46,406 nucleotides of DNA, from positions 1-46,406 of the IMG/VR virus record IMGVR_UViG_3300035005_000002; one strand, given 5' to 3'. Position 1 is the first letter of the stretch. The number at the start of each line of letters is the position of its first letter. This stretch comes from a virus. The notes beneath the pieces were generated by a model that was given only the letters and a program-made list of their open reading frames with translations, was not told the DNA's origin and made no database searches. Made by a program: the position numbers and the translations under genes. Below are positions 30,213 through 37,654 of this stretch, in pieces.

Positions 30213-32018
30213 CAAGTCTGTAAATAGCTTATGGACTTCTGCAATAGCTACTTGGACACCCTTAGGGGGGTCTATAGTGCTAATGACTTCCTCATACTTC
30301 TTCACCCATTTAGGTATTAGGCGTTTCACGGCTTGCCATTCTGGCATATAATGGCTTGACCTTAAGGGATAGCCAAAGCCTTTGTTAGACTTCATTTCCT
30401 TCATGAGAACTCCGAAAGAGTCTTCGGAAGTCTTCACAGTGCCTAATCTATCGAAGTCGGCTAACTTCTTACTTATGTACTCTTTAGCGTCCCAAGAAGC
30501 GTTAGGGAGGTCTAATGCAGCGTATTCACTAGGTAGTCGTGTGGATTGTTTGATAACTGAGAACATCCTCATAACTGCCAAGACTAACCCCGGTGAAAAA
30601 TCTAGATACTGTAGCAACTCCTCATAAGCTCTCCGTCTAGAGTTAGACGAGTCTGCTATAGATAGTGCTACTAAGTGCCCGACCGCGCTAACCAACTCCT
30701 CAGCATGTTTTAAGCTGGTGTCTATCCTAAAGTCTTTACGATTAGCCTTAGTCACCTCTTCTAATCGATCTTCATCATCCTTAAACAGTCTGCCATCGTC
30801 CCATACGTACCCGCAGACCTCCAGAAAATAGTCTGCGCTTCTGCGTAATAGATAAGCCGCTAGACACTCAGTAGAACACTTAAACTTCTTGGCTAAAGTT
30901 TCCCAGTGTGGCTTTACTCGTGGGTCAGGGATTTCTGGGTATCTTTCCTCCATCTCAGCCCTTGTGTATGTGTCTAACTGGTTTACCCGGCTGATGCTAC
31001 CTGAATCCATCCCAATGTAGTGGGCGTAACTGTGCATATTAGTACAACCCAGAATCGTTGTGGTAGCTCTAACGTCACAGGCTGGTTGCCCTTTTTCCTC
31101 TACTTTTAATGTATTATTTGATACAATGGACTTGATACGCACATCAGATAAAAGTCTTTTCTGTACATCGTCGGTCAAGTCATCGATGAAAGCTAAGTCG
31201 CTTTGGGCTATGGTACCCCAACCAAACTTAGTTTCATTTATATGTGCGTTAGACACGCTGTAACCTAAGTTACTTAGGGCTTTATTTATGTAGTTAGATT
31301 GAGTACTCTTACCTAACCCCGCTTGTTGTCCTACAATAATGGCATAAGACCGGGCTGTATGCTCTATGTCACCTTCCGCACATCTGGTCTCAGTTGCTCC
31401 TACAACTGTTCGTCCCAGGATTAGCATTAGTTGTCTAGCCTCAGCATCTGGAAATAATGTTAGTAGTCCCCTAGCATTAAACTCTTGTAGAGCCTCAGGG
31501 AACCAAGAAACTAAAGGGACTACCTTAAAGTGCCCATTACTACCGTTGAGCGTAACTGTCCTACCTAAACCTAGCCGTGCCTGATTACCATAACTAGTCT
31601 GGGCTATTTTAGCCACCGCAGACTTAGGGTCTACTGAGTTATCTAGGAAACATAGGGCTATGTTTTTATATACTTGTATGTGGTCTGATGCACAAGACCC
31701 CATTAAATCCTCACAAATCTCTTTAATCGCGGCATAGAACCCCGTAGCCTCATTAGGCTTAATGGTTCGCCAGTACCAAAAGGTATCGGGGGCTTTGATA
31801 CCAGGAATCGGTATCTTATTTTCCCGCTTATACACAGTGTGCCCGCAAAACGCCCCCCCGATCTCTGGTCGTAGTAAGTACCCATAGGTTAGTTCTAGTT
31901 CTATTTTTACTTTATTCAACGTTTCGCTAACGCTAACTAACCCTGAGTTAGTACCCTCAGTGCACTTATCCGACTCACCCGTGGCTGGCTTGTCGGCTTG
32001 TTGCCCTTTTTTACCCAT
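30207..32018 (-). CDS. SF3-type replicative helicase (D5-like)
   Basis: Walker A GQQAGLGKST at residues 230-239, Walker B LAFIDD at 275-280, and motif C-like TTILGCTN near 328-335 fit a superfamily 3 helicase of the D5/phage primase-helicase kind. The N-terminal 200 residues do not show a recognisable primase core, so a separate primase or none is expected. The 603-residue length is normal. It is the main DNA unwinding motor by inference. A structured leader lies upstream (32043-32087). Confidence 0.85.
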   Translation of the reverse strand: MGKKGQQADKPATGESDKCTEGTNSGLVSVSETLNKVKIELELTYGYLLRPEIGGAFCGHTVYKRENKIPIPGIKAPDTFWYWRTIKPNEATGFYAAIKEICEDLMGSCASDHIQVYKNIALCFLDNSVDPKSAVAKIAQTSYGNQARLGLGRTVTLNGSNGHFKVVPLVSWFPEALQEFNARGLLTLFPDAEARQLMLILGRTVVGATETRCAEGDIEHTARSYAIIVGQQAGLGKSTQSNYINKALSNLGYSVSNAHINETKFGWGTIAQSDLAFIDDLTDDVQKRLLSDVRIKSIVSNNTLKVEEKGQPACDVRATTTILGCTNMHSYAHYIGMDSGSISRVNQLDTYTRAEMEERYPEIPDPRVKPHWETLAKKFKCSTECLAAYLLRRSADYFLEVCGYVWDDGRLFKDDEDRLEEVTKANRKDFRIDTSLKHAEELVSAVGHLVALSIADSSNSRRRAYEELLQYLDFSPGLVLAVMRMFSVIKQSTRLPSEYAALDLPNASWDAKEYISKKLADFDRLGTVKTSEDSFGVLMKEMKSNKGFGYPLRSSHYMPEWQAVKRLIPKWVKKYEEVISTIDPPKGVQVAIAEVHKLFTDLG

Positions 32019-32042
32019 ATAAACTCCTGTTAGCGGGGTGAG

Positions 32043-32087
32043 TGGTTAGGGAGGACTTGCACCTCCTAAATATCTATTATTCTAACC
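32043..32087 (-). ncRNA. tRNA-minihelix-like structure in the helicase leader
   Basis: Minus strand GGTTAG-N15-GGAGG-TGCAAGT-CCTCC-CTAACC followed by A. The T-arm-like stem (7-base loop) stacks directly on the 6-bp outer stem, as the T-arm and acceptor do in a tRNA; the D and anticodon arms are missing. It may be a tRNA relic or an RNA regulatory element. Confidence 0.35.
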
Positions 32088-32089
32088 AG

Positions 32090-32110
32090 GGTTAACAGTT
32101 TTAGTTAACC
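32090..32110 (-). promoter_or_regulatory. Class I operator before the helicase gene
   Basis: GGTTAAC-N7-AGTTAACC-like, almost fully symmetric. On the minus strand TTAACT, 18-bp spacer, TAGAAT gives a plausible leftward promoter for the helicase. Confidence 0.6.
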
Positions 32111-32183
32111 TTATAGGTAGGAGCCTCCTATATACCACCTAATGGGCTTAGGCTCCGTTTACCGTGGATACGACCTATAAACT

Positions 32184-33059
32184 TTAATAAGATACGTCCT
32201 CATACTCGGCACGGTCAAAGTCTACGTTATCATTAACGTTATCCTCCAAGCCGGCTCCAAAGTCGAACACAGGTAGCTCTAAATCTGCCTGTGTAGTCAA
32301 TATCACAGGAAATATAGGGTAACCCGTTGTAGTTCTACCTGATTCATAACCCACTTCAAGTGTGGCTGGTTTGTCAGGAGTAATCTCAGGGGTATGTGAT
32401 AACTTTTTAACGAGTGCGGTGTTAGCTAATACTTTACCTTCAGAGGTTATTAGCTCAAACTTACCCCATAGGTTTAACTCGTACCCTGTTACGGTTAGTG
32501 TCTTACCTGCGAACTCCGCTAACTTCTTAGCCCGCTCAAAAGCCTGAGAGAGATATAAGTGTAACTTACCTGCCCGTAAAGCCTTGCGTAATATGTTTTT
32601 CTTGTCTTCCTCCGGTGCGCTAAATAGCTCTTTATGATACCTTGTAGCGTTGTCTGAGTCCCCTTTGGCTAACATTAAGGTTATGTTTAGCGTGTCTTCT
32701 AGTTCAAAAATGAAAGCCTCAATACAGGGTCTCTTAGCCCCCCCTAAGACCATTTCTACCAACTCCTTGTTAGCAGCTTTAAGTGGTTGTTGTACTTTTC
32801 CCCACACTAGTACAGCTTCAGTTCCATTAGAACCGATGTAAGGAGTGTAGATGACGTTCTCACCATTCTTAACCACTACTCTTAGTGTGTGTCCGGTTTC
32901 ATTCCAGTCAATACCGAAAGCTTTAGCTATAGTTACCCAGATAGCTTTTTGCTCTTCGTTAAAACACTGATGGTCATTAGGGATATTGTTAGACTCTTGG
33001 GGTAATCGGGCACGACTTAAAATAGACTCGGTACGCTCTGTGTAAAATGATAATGTCAT
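32184..33059 (-). CDS. SSB-like protein with acidic C-terminal tail
   Basis: The 291-residue protein has a beta-rich middle (TLTVTGYELNLWGKFELITS, near 185-215) and a very acidic C-terminus (DNVNDNVDFDRAEYEDVSY) ending in aromatic residues, the hallmark of phage single-strand DNA-binding proteins. It lies between helicase and FEN exonuclease with its own operator-promoter at 33095-33125. No direct OB-fold motif can be asserted, so the role is inferred from tail and position. Confidence 0.5.
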   Translation of the reverse strand: MTLSFYTERTESILSRARLPQESNNIPNDHQCFNEEQKAIWVTIAKAFGIDWNETGHTLRVVVKNGENVIYTPYIGSNGTEAVLVWGKVQQPLKAANKELVEMVLGGAKRPCIEAFIFELEDTLNITLMLAKGDSDNATRYHKELFSAPEEDKKNILRKALRAGKLHLYLSQAFERAKKLAEFAGKTLTVTGYELNLWGKFELITSEGKVLANTALVKKLSHTPEITPDKPATLEVGYESGRTTTGYPIFPVILTTQADLELPVFDFGAGLEDNVNDNVDFDRAEYEDVSY

Positions 33060-33094
33060 CGGGCGGCTCCTTAACTTGCTCTGTTTGTTTCTTT

Positions 33095-33125
33095 ATCATA
33101 ACCTGGTTGACCCTAACTGTCAACC
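33095..33125 (-). promoter_or_regulatory. Promoter with class I operator (leftward)
   Basis: Minus strand TTGACA (plus 33118-33123), 17-bp spacer, TATGAT (plus 33095-33100). Operator 33105-33125 symmetric. Confidence 0.8.
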
Positions 33126-34118
33126 CTAAACTGCAAAATCTTTTTGGATGTTTAGAGCGCGTACACAAGGGGCAACCCCGCAAGCTTGGATATACTGCAT
33201 TGCAGCGCTACCATCATATCTTCGATTACGTGGGTGCTCTAGGACATCTCTAATATCATCAGCCATTGGCGTATTCCATAGTTTGTGCTCGTCTGGTGGG
33301 TTTAATAAGTCTATAACTGGTAATAAAACCCCATCGGACGCGGGTAGGTTGTCCGACTTATCCCCCTTTACTCCTTTAATATCCCATATATCTGTATATG
33401 CATCTAACGTACTACCTAGCCGACGTAGTGCCCACTGATCACAGCTAAACCTATCCGACCTCATCCTAGGAGTCCAACCGTGCATACAAAACCAGGCAGT
33501 ATCATCATTTACTAGCCCCATCCAGTCCGAATCTATGGTAAGTAAAACCAGGCGGTTAGGGTTATCTAACCCCTGGTTAACCTTAACGACGCAAGCGGCT
33601 ACATCATCAGCCTCATATCCTACTTTACCTATCTGTGTGTAACCCTGATCTGTAAGGTACTTAAATAGTAGCCTTTTAACTTTAGTAAACTCGTAAGTAG
33701 GAAACTTTCGCCCGGCTTTGTAATGTATAGCTAAATCTTCGGTTAGCTTAAGTACTTCTTCTGAATCCCTATCATCTTTAGCTAACAGCTCTAGTAGACG
33801 CACTCTCTTATATTCTTCTGCTTTCTTCTTCCTAGGTACCTTTGATACTACATCACTGGATAGTAAATACTCGGTACGCCAATAAGGTTTACTATCAGTA
33901 ACAAAAATAAACTGCAACTTATTAGGCTTTAGATCATCTAACCAATCACCAGACACTAACCATTGTAGCTGTGCCTTAATCAATGCCGTCCAATGAGGAT
34001 TTTTGTGATTCAGTATAACGTGCTTCTCTTCCAGGCTGTGTAGGAATACAGAAGTGTCTACAATCACAGTCATCTGTGCATCCGTAGGGACACGGGGTTT
34101 TACTAGACTGTTGACCAT
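33126..34118 (-). CDS. 5'-3' exonuclease, FEN/RNase H-type
   Basis: The core FEN residues are visible: MTVIVDTSVFLHS (D21), KKKAEEYKRVRLLELL near 98-113, VGYEADDVAACVV near 165-177, LLTIDSDWMGLV near 194-205, and DIKGVKGDKSDNLPAS near 247-262. It should remove RNA primers and flaps during phage replication. The start is uncertain: ATG 34118 gives 330 residues, but ATG 34073 (MTVIVD...) starts right at the domain. It overlaps a small ORF upstream. Confidence 0.85.
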   Translation of the reverse strand: MVNSLVKPRVPTDAQMTVIVDTSVFLHSLEEKHVILNHKNPHWTALIKAQLQWLVSGDWLDDLKPNKLQFIFVTDSKPYWRTEYLLSSDVVSKVPRKKKAEEYKRVRLLELLAKDDRDSEEVLKLTEDLAIHYKAGRKFPTYEFTKVKRLLFKYLTDQGYTQIGKVGYEADDVAACVVKVNQGLDNPNRLVLLTIDSDWMGLVNDDTAWFCMHGWTPRMRSDRFSCDQWALRRLGSTLDAYTDIWDIKGVKGDKSDNLPASDGVLLPVIDLLNPPDEHKLWNTPMADDIRDVLEHPRNRRYDGSAAMQYIQACGVAPCVRALNIQKDFAV

Positions 34119-34206
34119 AATCAGGGTATAATATCTCGAATATATCCACGATCATAGCATCTATTATATCTCTTGTCAAGGGACTTACTGGGTTTATAGG
34201 TCTCAT
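33976..34206 (-). CDS. Possible small Cys-rich protein overlapping the exonuclease start
   Basis: ATG 34206 lies about 20 bases after a predicted transcription start. The frame encodes MRPINPVSPLTRDIIDAMIV... and a CPYGCTDDCDCRHFC cluster, then continues into the exonuclease gene in another frame. If the exonuclease really starts at 34073, the overlap is shorter and this frame becomes more credible. The Cys cluster suggests metal binding; otherwise unknown. Confidence 0.35.
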   Translation of the reverse strand: MRPINPVSPLTRDIIDAMIVDIFEILYPDYGQQSSKTPCPYGCTDDCDCRHFCIPTQPGREARYTESQKSSLDGID

Positions 34207-34231
34207 AATGTTATCCAAAGCACTTTTACTT

Positions 34232-34259
34232 ATTATACCTATAAATACCCAGCAGTCAA
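34232..34259 (-). promoter_or_regulatory. Leftward promoter before exonuclease unit
   Basis: Minus strand TTGACT, 16-bp spacer, TATAAT (plus 34232-34237). It lacks the paired class I operator, so it may be expressed differently from the rest of the replication genes. Confidence 0.6.
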
Positions 34260-34691
34260 CTAATGAGGATGTCTAGAGTGATTTACCGATAATAAACATT
34301 CCTCAATCAGTGGGAAGTCGGAGTCATCATAAGCATAACTTTTATTATTCCACTTACCCTCAGCATTCATACGAGACACCCTGCGTGGATTGATACCATA
34401 AGTTTCTCGGTATTTGTCAGCCACGATAGTAGCTAACTTATGATACTCCGACTCATCCAATATAATCTTATTATCATCCAAATACTGTCCTAGTGTCTTT
34501 AGGTCTTTAGCCGGAATGTCTTCCGATAGCTTTTTAACCGACTCAGCTTTGGTTACTACAAATCTGTCGGGATAGGTTAAGCTTTGCTCCCATTGCTTAA
34601 GTATCTGGGCTTTGGTTAAGGTAGTTAAATATACCACGTTAACCTGCTCCTCAGGATGGTGTTTAGGGGGTAGAACATTCAAGACTAACAC
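34260..34691 (-). CDS. Unknown protein (143 aa)
   Basis: The product begins MLVLNVLPPKHHPEEQVNVV and is a mixed helical protein (AQILKQWEQSLTYPDRFVVT, VKKLSEDIPAKDLKTLGQYL). It is the first gene of the leftward replication block, divergent from the sheath gene, with the operator at 34748-34768 between them. No family recognised. Confidence 0.5.
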   Translation of the reverse strand: MLVLNVLPPKHHPEEQVNVVYLTTLTKAQILKQWEQSLTYPDRFVVTKAESVKKLSEDIPAKDLKTLGQYLDDNKIILDESEYHKLATIVADKYRETYGINPRRVSRMNAEGKWNNKSYAYDDSDFPLIEECLLSVNHSRHPH

Positions 34692-34747
34692 GATTTATAG
34701 CGCTCATTGGTTTACTATGATTTAACGTTAGCATAGCGAACTTACTA

Positions 34748-34768
34748 GGTCAACATGATTGGTTGACC
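34748..34768. promoter_or_regulatory. Class I operator between replication block and sheath gene
   Basis: GGTCAAC-N7-GTTGACC, perfect 7-bp arms. TTGACC occurs on both strands, but the -10 boxes are poor in either direction. It lies in the divergent region of early and late genes. Confidence 0.6.
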
Positions 34769-34777
34769 CGGCTTGAC

Positions 34778-34789
34778 TTGACTTAGTTA
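34778..34789 (+). promoter_or_regulatory. Late-gene motif upstream of sheath gene
   Basis: TTGACTTAGTTA, about 23 bases before the ATG. Confidence 0.5.
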
Positions 34790-34811
34790 AGGTAATACTA
34801 TTGATTACCTT
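34789..34811 (+). promoter_or_regulatory. Perfect hairpin directly before sheath start codon
   Basis: AAGGTAAT-N7-ATTACCTT ends exactly at the base before ATG 34812. There is no free Shine-Dalgarno outside it; the only AAGG lies within its left arm. Confidence 0.65.
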
Positions 34812-36299
34812 ATGCCGATTTCCTACAACACCCCTGGGGTATATGTAAACGAAGCCACTTACGGCTCAATCCCGGCTATCCTGAATAGCCATGATGCTGT
34901 ATATGTGTTAGGCTCTAGCACAAAGTCGGGGGCACCTGTAGCAACCCCAACATACATTAGTAACTTAGATGATTTTACTAACGTTTTTGGTGCATCCCCT
35001 AGCGCTGCGGCTATCCAACTATTTTTTGACCAGCGTAGTGGTTATGGACTATATTTTGTAAATGTGCTGATGAGGGTAGAACGATCCTTAACGGTCAACA
35101 CATTCACCCCTGGTACTATTCTAACACTAACTATCGATGGTTACGCTATAAGTTACACTACGGTAACTGGTGACACTGACATTACCGCTAGAGATGCCTT
35201 AGGTAACCTGGTTAACACTCAGCTACCTTTAACCGCTAGTTACTACCCTGATGGTACATTAAGGTACGCTGACGGGGTAACAGTTACCGCGTCTGTAGAG
35301 CTAACTCTAGGGGTCGCTAGCACTTTGACTAGCCCTAAGGTTAAAGATGTCTCGGATACTATTAAGGTAGCCTTTGAGCCAGAAATGCGTCAAGGTTACT
35401 TATGTGCCCCTGAGTTCTTCCAAGCTTTCACCGACCAATCCGACCGGACAGCTCTAGCACTAGCTATGGAATCCCTAGCGGCTGACCCTGATTACTACTG
35501 GGTGGCAGTTATTGACTGTGGGTTGACTCAGGCAACACAGATTACCGGTGGCGGTGCTATCAATGCCGTGATAGCTGAACGTAATACTTTAGCTAGTCCT
35601 AGGGGTAACAGTTGGTTCTATTTCCCTTATCTGGTAAACCTAACTGGTACTTTAGTGCCTCCGAGTCTAGCAGCCATCGGAGTAGCCTTACGACGTACAC
35701 GCGCCGAGGGTTTCTCTAGACCTCCGGCGGGTGTTGGTTATCCTATTTATGGTGTGTCAGATATTTCCTTTAAAGTTACCAAGCTTCTACAAGGTCAACT
35801 AAACCCATTAGGTATCAACTGTATCCGGAGGCTACCCGCCGGACGGGGGATAGTGGTCTACGGAGCTAGGACTTTAAGTACCTCATCTTTTTACCGATTT
35901 GGTAACACCAGAGTTATCCTAAATGTGCTAGCTGGTAGTCTTAAAGTAGCTTTCGATGCCCTTATTTTTTCATTAGCCGACGGTCAAGGTATCTTATTTT
36001 CCCGCGTAAAACAAACTGCCTCAGCATTTTGTGAAATACTAAGGTTACCCGGTGCCCTATTCGGTTCTAGTCCTTCTGAAGCTTACTTAGTTGTCTGCGA
36101 CCTGACCAATAACACACTTGACGGGTTAGAAGCTGGACAGGTAAATGTAGATGTAGTCGTAAAACCTAGCCCCACTGTGGAAGCTCTTGTGGTTACACTG
36201 TCTAGGGCTTCATTAGGAACTGTATTAGCTGAGGTTTCCAGCTCTGGCTCCACGGCTCCAATCTCTAGACCCTCTACATCTCAAACTCCGTTAGCCTAA
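34812..36299 (+). CDS. Tail sheath protein
   Basis: The 495-residue protein begins PISYNTPGVYVNEATYGSIPAI, the standard opening of contractile sheath proteins, followed by ISNLDDFTNVFG near 48-59 and FDQRSGYGLYFVNV near 70-83. The C-terminal domain contains GARTLSTSSFYRFGNTRVILN near 351-371. The order here is separated from the tube gene (9286), unusual for P2-type phages, in which sheath and tube are adjacent. A strong terminator (36437-36475) and structured 3' RNA follow. Confidence 0.95.
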   Translation: MPISYNTPGVYVNEATYGSIPAILNSHDAVYVLGSSTKSGAPVATPTYISNLDDFTNVFGASPSAAAIQLFFDQRSGYGLYFVNVLMRVERSLTVNTFTPGTILTLTIDGYAISYTTVTGDTDITARDALGNLVNTQLPLTASYYPDGTLRYADGVTVTASVELTLGVASTLTSPKVKDVSDTIKVAFEPEMRQGYLCAPEFFQAFTDQSDRTALALAMESLAADPDYYWVAVIDCGLTQATQITGGGAINAVIAERNTLASPRGNSWFYFPYLVNLTGTLVPPSLAAIGVALRRTRAEGFSRPPAGVGYPIYGVSDISFKVTKLLQGQLNPLGINCIRRLPAGRGIVVYGARTLSTSSFYRFGNTRVILNVLAGSLKVAFDALIFSLADGQGILFSRVKQTASAFCEILRLPGALFGSSPSEAYLVVCDLTNNTLDGLEAGQVNVDVVVKPSPTVEALVVTLSRASLGTVLAEVSSSGSTAPISRPSTSQTPLA

Positions 36300-36304
36300 G
36301 TCTC

Positions 36305-36349
36305 TTGGTGCTTGTTGGGTAGTTTCGGGCTACTCCCAGGCACTAAGCT
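36305..36349 (+). other. Large hairpin in the sheath 3' region
   Basis: TTGGTGCTTG pairs with CAGGCACTAA (10 bp, two GU) and encloses GGGTAG/CTACTC around a TTTCGGG loop. The TTCGGGCTA loop recurs near 36395 and inside the tmRNA-like RNA (about 21250). Confidence 0.5.
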
Positions 36350-36436
36350 ACCTAAGGCAACTCAGAGCGTTATCAGTTTACTCCTTCATGTTCGGGCTAT
36401 CCAGAGTATTCCTCTAACAATATAATCATAACAAAT

Positions 36437-36475
36437 AACCCCAGGAATGTCAAGGCATCCTGGGGTTTTTTTTTT
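36437..36475 (+). terminator. Rho-independent terminator after sheath gene
   Basis: AACCCCAGGA pairs perfectly with TCCTGGGGTT around a 11-base loop and is followed by a run of ten T (36466-36475). Confidence 0.9.
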
Positions 36476-36491
36476 GGTTATTTATTCAATC

Positions 36492-37094
36492 TTACATGTC
36501 ATAAATAGCTTGGTTAACCCTCTGGACGCTTAAGGGTAACAATGACTCACGACGTGCCCTGGCTTCGCCCCAGATACGCTCTACCTCATCCATGTACTCT
36601 TTTACGCCCTGGGGATCTAACGAGTCAACTAAGGCATTCTTGCGGTCGATTACGGGTTGTAGTTCTTCACAGGTTAACTCGGAGAACTCGATCTCACGCG
36701 CTAGGTCTAAAGCCTGCCTTAGGTTAGCTCTGGTGCCCTCATGTTGCGCTGCGGTAACTTGAGTACCATTAGTTTCCTTAATGGTACGCTCTAAGTCGGC
36801 TCTAAAGGTAGCTGAGTAAAGGTTAGTTACCCGCTTATCCCCTAGGCTAACCCGATAGTCTAGGAAGTCACCAATGACGGATACAGGGTAAGCAGTAGCA
36901 GGTACTTGACGTTTACCAACCCTAACAGAGTGCCCCGCAGTTCTGCAGTGGTTATTATACCAGTTTTTGGCACTCTGACGTGAGATACCTAACCCATTGG
37001 CAAAGCCCGTTAGGGTTGTATAAGCCTCACCGTCAATAATGAAACCGTCTACGGGAATACCAGCGAACTCGAAAGATGAATGTAAATAAGCCAT
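36492..37094 (-). CDS. Second antirepressor-like/DNA-binding protein
   Basis: The 200-residue protein contains a DNA-binding-like N-terminus (EAYTTLTGFANGLGISRQSAKNWYNNH at about residues 24-50, split here into pattern TGFANGLGISRQSAKNWYNN) and a helical C-terminus (ANLRQALDLAREIEFSELTC). It is of the same general type as the 244-aa protein at 6477, with MAY start and similar layout, but not closely similar. Its promoter region carries an operator (37134-37154) next to the repeat modules. A regulator role is inferred. Confidence 0.5.
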   Translation of the reverse strand: MAYLHSSFEFAGIPVDGFIIDGEAYTTLTGFANGLGISRQSAKNWYNNHCRTAGHSVRVGKRQVPATAYPVSVIGDFLDYRVSLGDKRVTNLYSATFRADLERTIKETNGTQVTAAQHEGTRANLRQALDLAREIEFSELTCEELQPVIDRKNALVDSLDPQGVKEYMDEVERIWGEARARRESLLPLSVQRVNQAIYDM

Positions 37095-37133
37095 TGTTAG
37101 AACCTTTTCTTTTGACTCCTTTAGTCTAACTTA

Positions 37134-37154
37134 GGTTTACCATAAGTGTCAACC
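37134..37154 (-). promoter_or_regulatory. Class I operator upstream of second regulator-like gene
   Basis: GGTTTAC-N7-GTCAACC. Minus strand TTGACA is present; the -10 candidate (TTAGAC after 17 bp) is weak. It is also the start of the first 56-bp header repeat. Confidence 0.6.
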
Positions 37155-37185
37155 CTATGTTGGTTTTTAACGTATTATGGTCATT

Positions 37186-37267
37186 CCAAAGTGGTTAAAT
37201 GTTAAGCGTAAATAAGCCTTTAACCTTTGACTGGTAAGCATCCCAAAGTGGTTAAATGTTAAGCGTA
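37186..37267. repeat. Direct repeat pair A
   Basis: 25-bp exact repeat (CCAAAGTGG...GTTAAGCGTA) at 37186-37210 and 37243-37267, start to start 57 bases. Confidence 0.85.
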
Positions 37268-37274
37268 TAACTTA

Positions 37275-37295
37275 AGTTAACCTAACCTGTCAACC
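37275..37295 (-). promoter_or_regulatory. Class I operator, module 2
   Basis: AGTTAAC-N7-GTCAACC. Minus strand TTGACA with TATACG after 18 bp, pointing into repeat pair A. Confidence 0.55.
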
Positions 37296-37321
37296 CTATG
37301 TTATTTCTTTGACGTATTTTA

Positions 37322-37411
37322 GGCATTCCAACGTTACTCACTTGAACGTGTAAAACCTAGGTTAACCCTTGAGTAGTGGGCATTCCAACGTTACTCACTT
37401 GAACGTGTAAA
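37322..37411. repeat. Direct repeat pair B
   Basis: 33-bp exact repeat (GGCATTCCAACG...AACGTGTAAA) at 37322-37354 and 37379-37411, start to start 57 bases. Confidence 0.85.
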
Positions 37412-37459
37412 CCATATCACTCGTCGGCTGGCTGACGCTTAGGTTAAGCTAGTCAATAG

Positions 37460-37480
37460 TTTTGACCATAAGTGTCAACC
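37460..37480 (-). promoter_or_regulatory. Class I operator, module 3
   Basis: TTTTGAC-N7-GTCAACC. Minus strand TTGACA is present but no good -10. Confidence 0.5.
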
Positions 37481-37517
37481 CTATGTTGGTTTTTAACGTA
37501 TTATGGTCATTCCAAAG

Positions 37518-37570
37518 TGGCGCTGGGTATGCTTAAGGTTGACCCAAATAACGTCTCAAAACTCTTGAGA
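37518..37570 (+). pseudogene. Remnant of an endonuclease VII-like gene
   Basis: The stretch encodes KVALGMLKVDPNNVSKLL, matching the NVALGMLKDDPWRIKRLA end of the endonuclease VII at 19738. At DNA level GCGCTGGGTATGCTTAAGG is identical, and the match extends TGACCC after one substitution. No catalytic region remains. Confidence 0.5.
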
Positions 37571-37608
37571 GTCCCTTCTGGCAACGTTTTCAGGTTGACC
37601 CAAATAAC
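37536..37608. repeat. Direct repeat pair C
   Basis: AGGTTGACCCAAATAAC at 37536-37552 and 37592-37608, start to start 56 bases; it partly lies within the endonuclease VII remnant. Confidence 0.75.
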
Positions 37609-37624
37609 TGGAAGCACTTTGACG

Positions 37625-37654
37625 CTTAAGTTTACTCTAACTGTAAATCTTAAG
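37625..37654. promoter_or_regulatory. Operator-like inverted repeat, module 4 end
   Basis: CTTAAG-T-TTAC-N7-GTAAA-T-CTTAAG, extended symmetry with the class I core altered to TTTACA/GTAAAC. It has no good -10. Confidence 0.5.

Larger units (their letters stand above)
37139..37654. repeat. Three tandem operator-plus-direct-repeat modules
   Basis: An exact 56-bp header occurs at 37139-37194 and 37465-37520, with a degenerate third form around 37275-37330. Each header contains a class I operator half and is followed (on the plus strand) by a pair of identical repeats with 56-57 bp spacing: A 37186-37210/37243-37267 (25 bp), B 37322-37354/37379-37411 (33 bp), C 37536-37552/37592-37608 (17 bp). 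A fourth operator-like palindrome lies at 37625-37654. The pairs share spacing, not sequence. No protein gene is convincing here. Confidence 0.7.

Noticed and set aside
37139-37654. CRISPR array
   Set aside because: Each repeat occurs only twice and differs between modules, the spacing units include operators, and no cas gene lies nearby.
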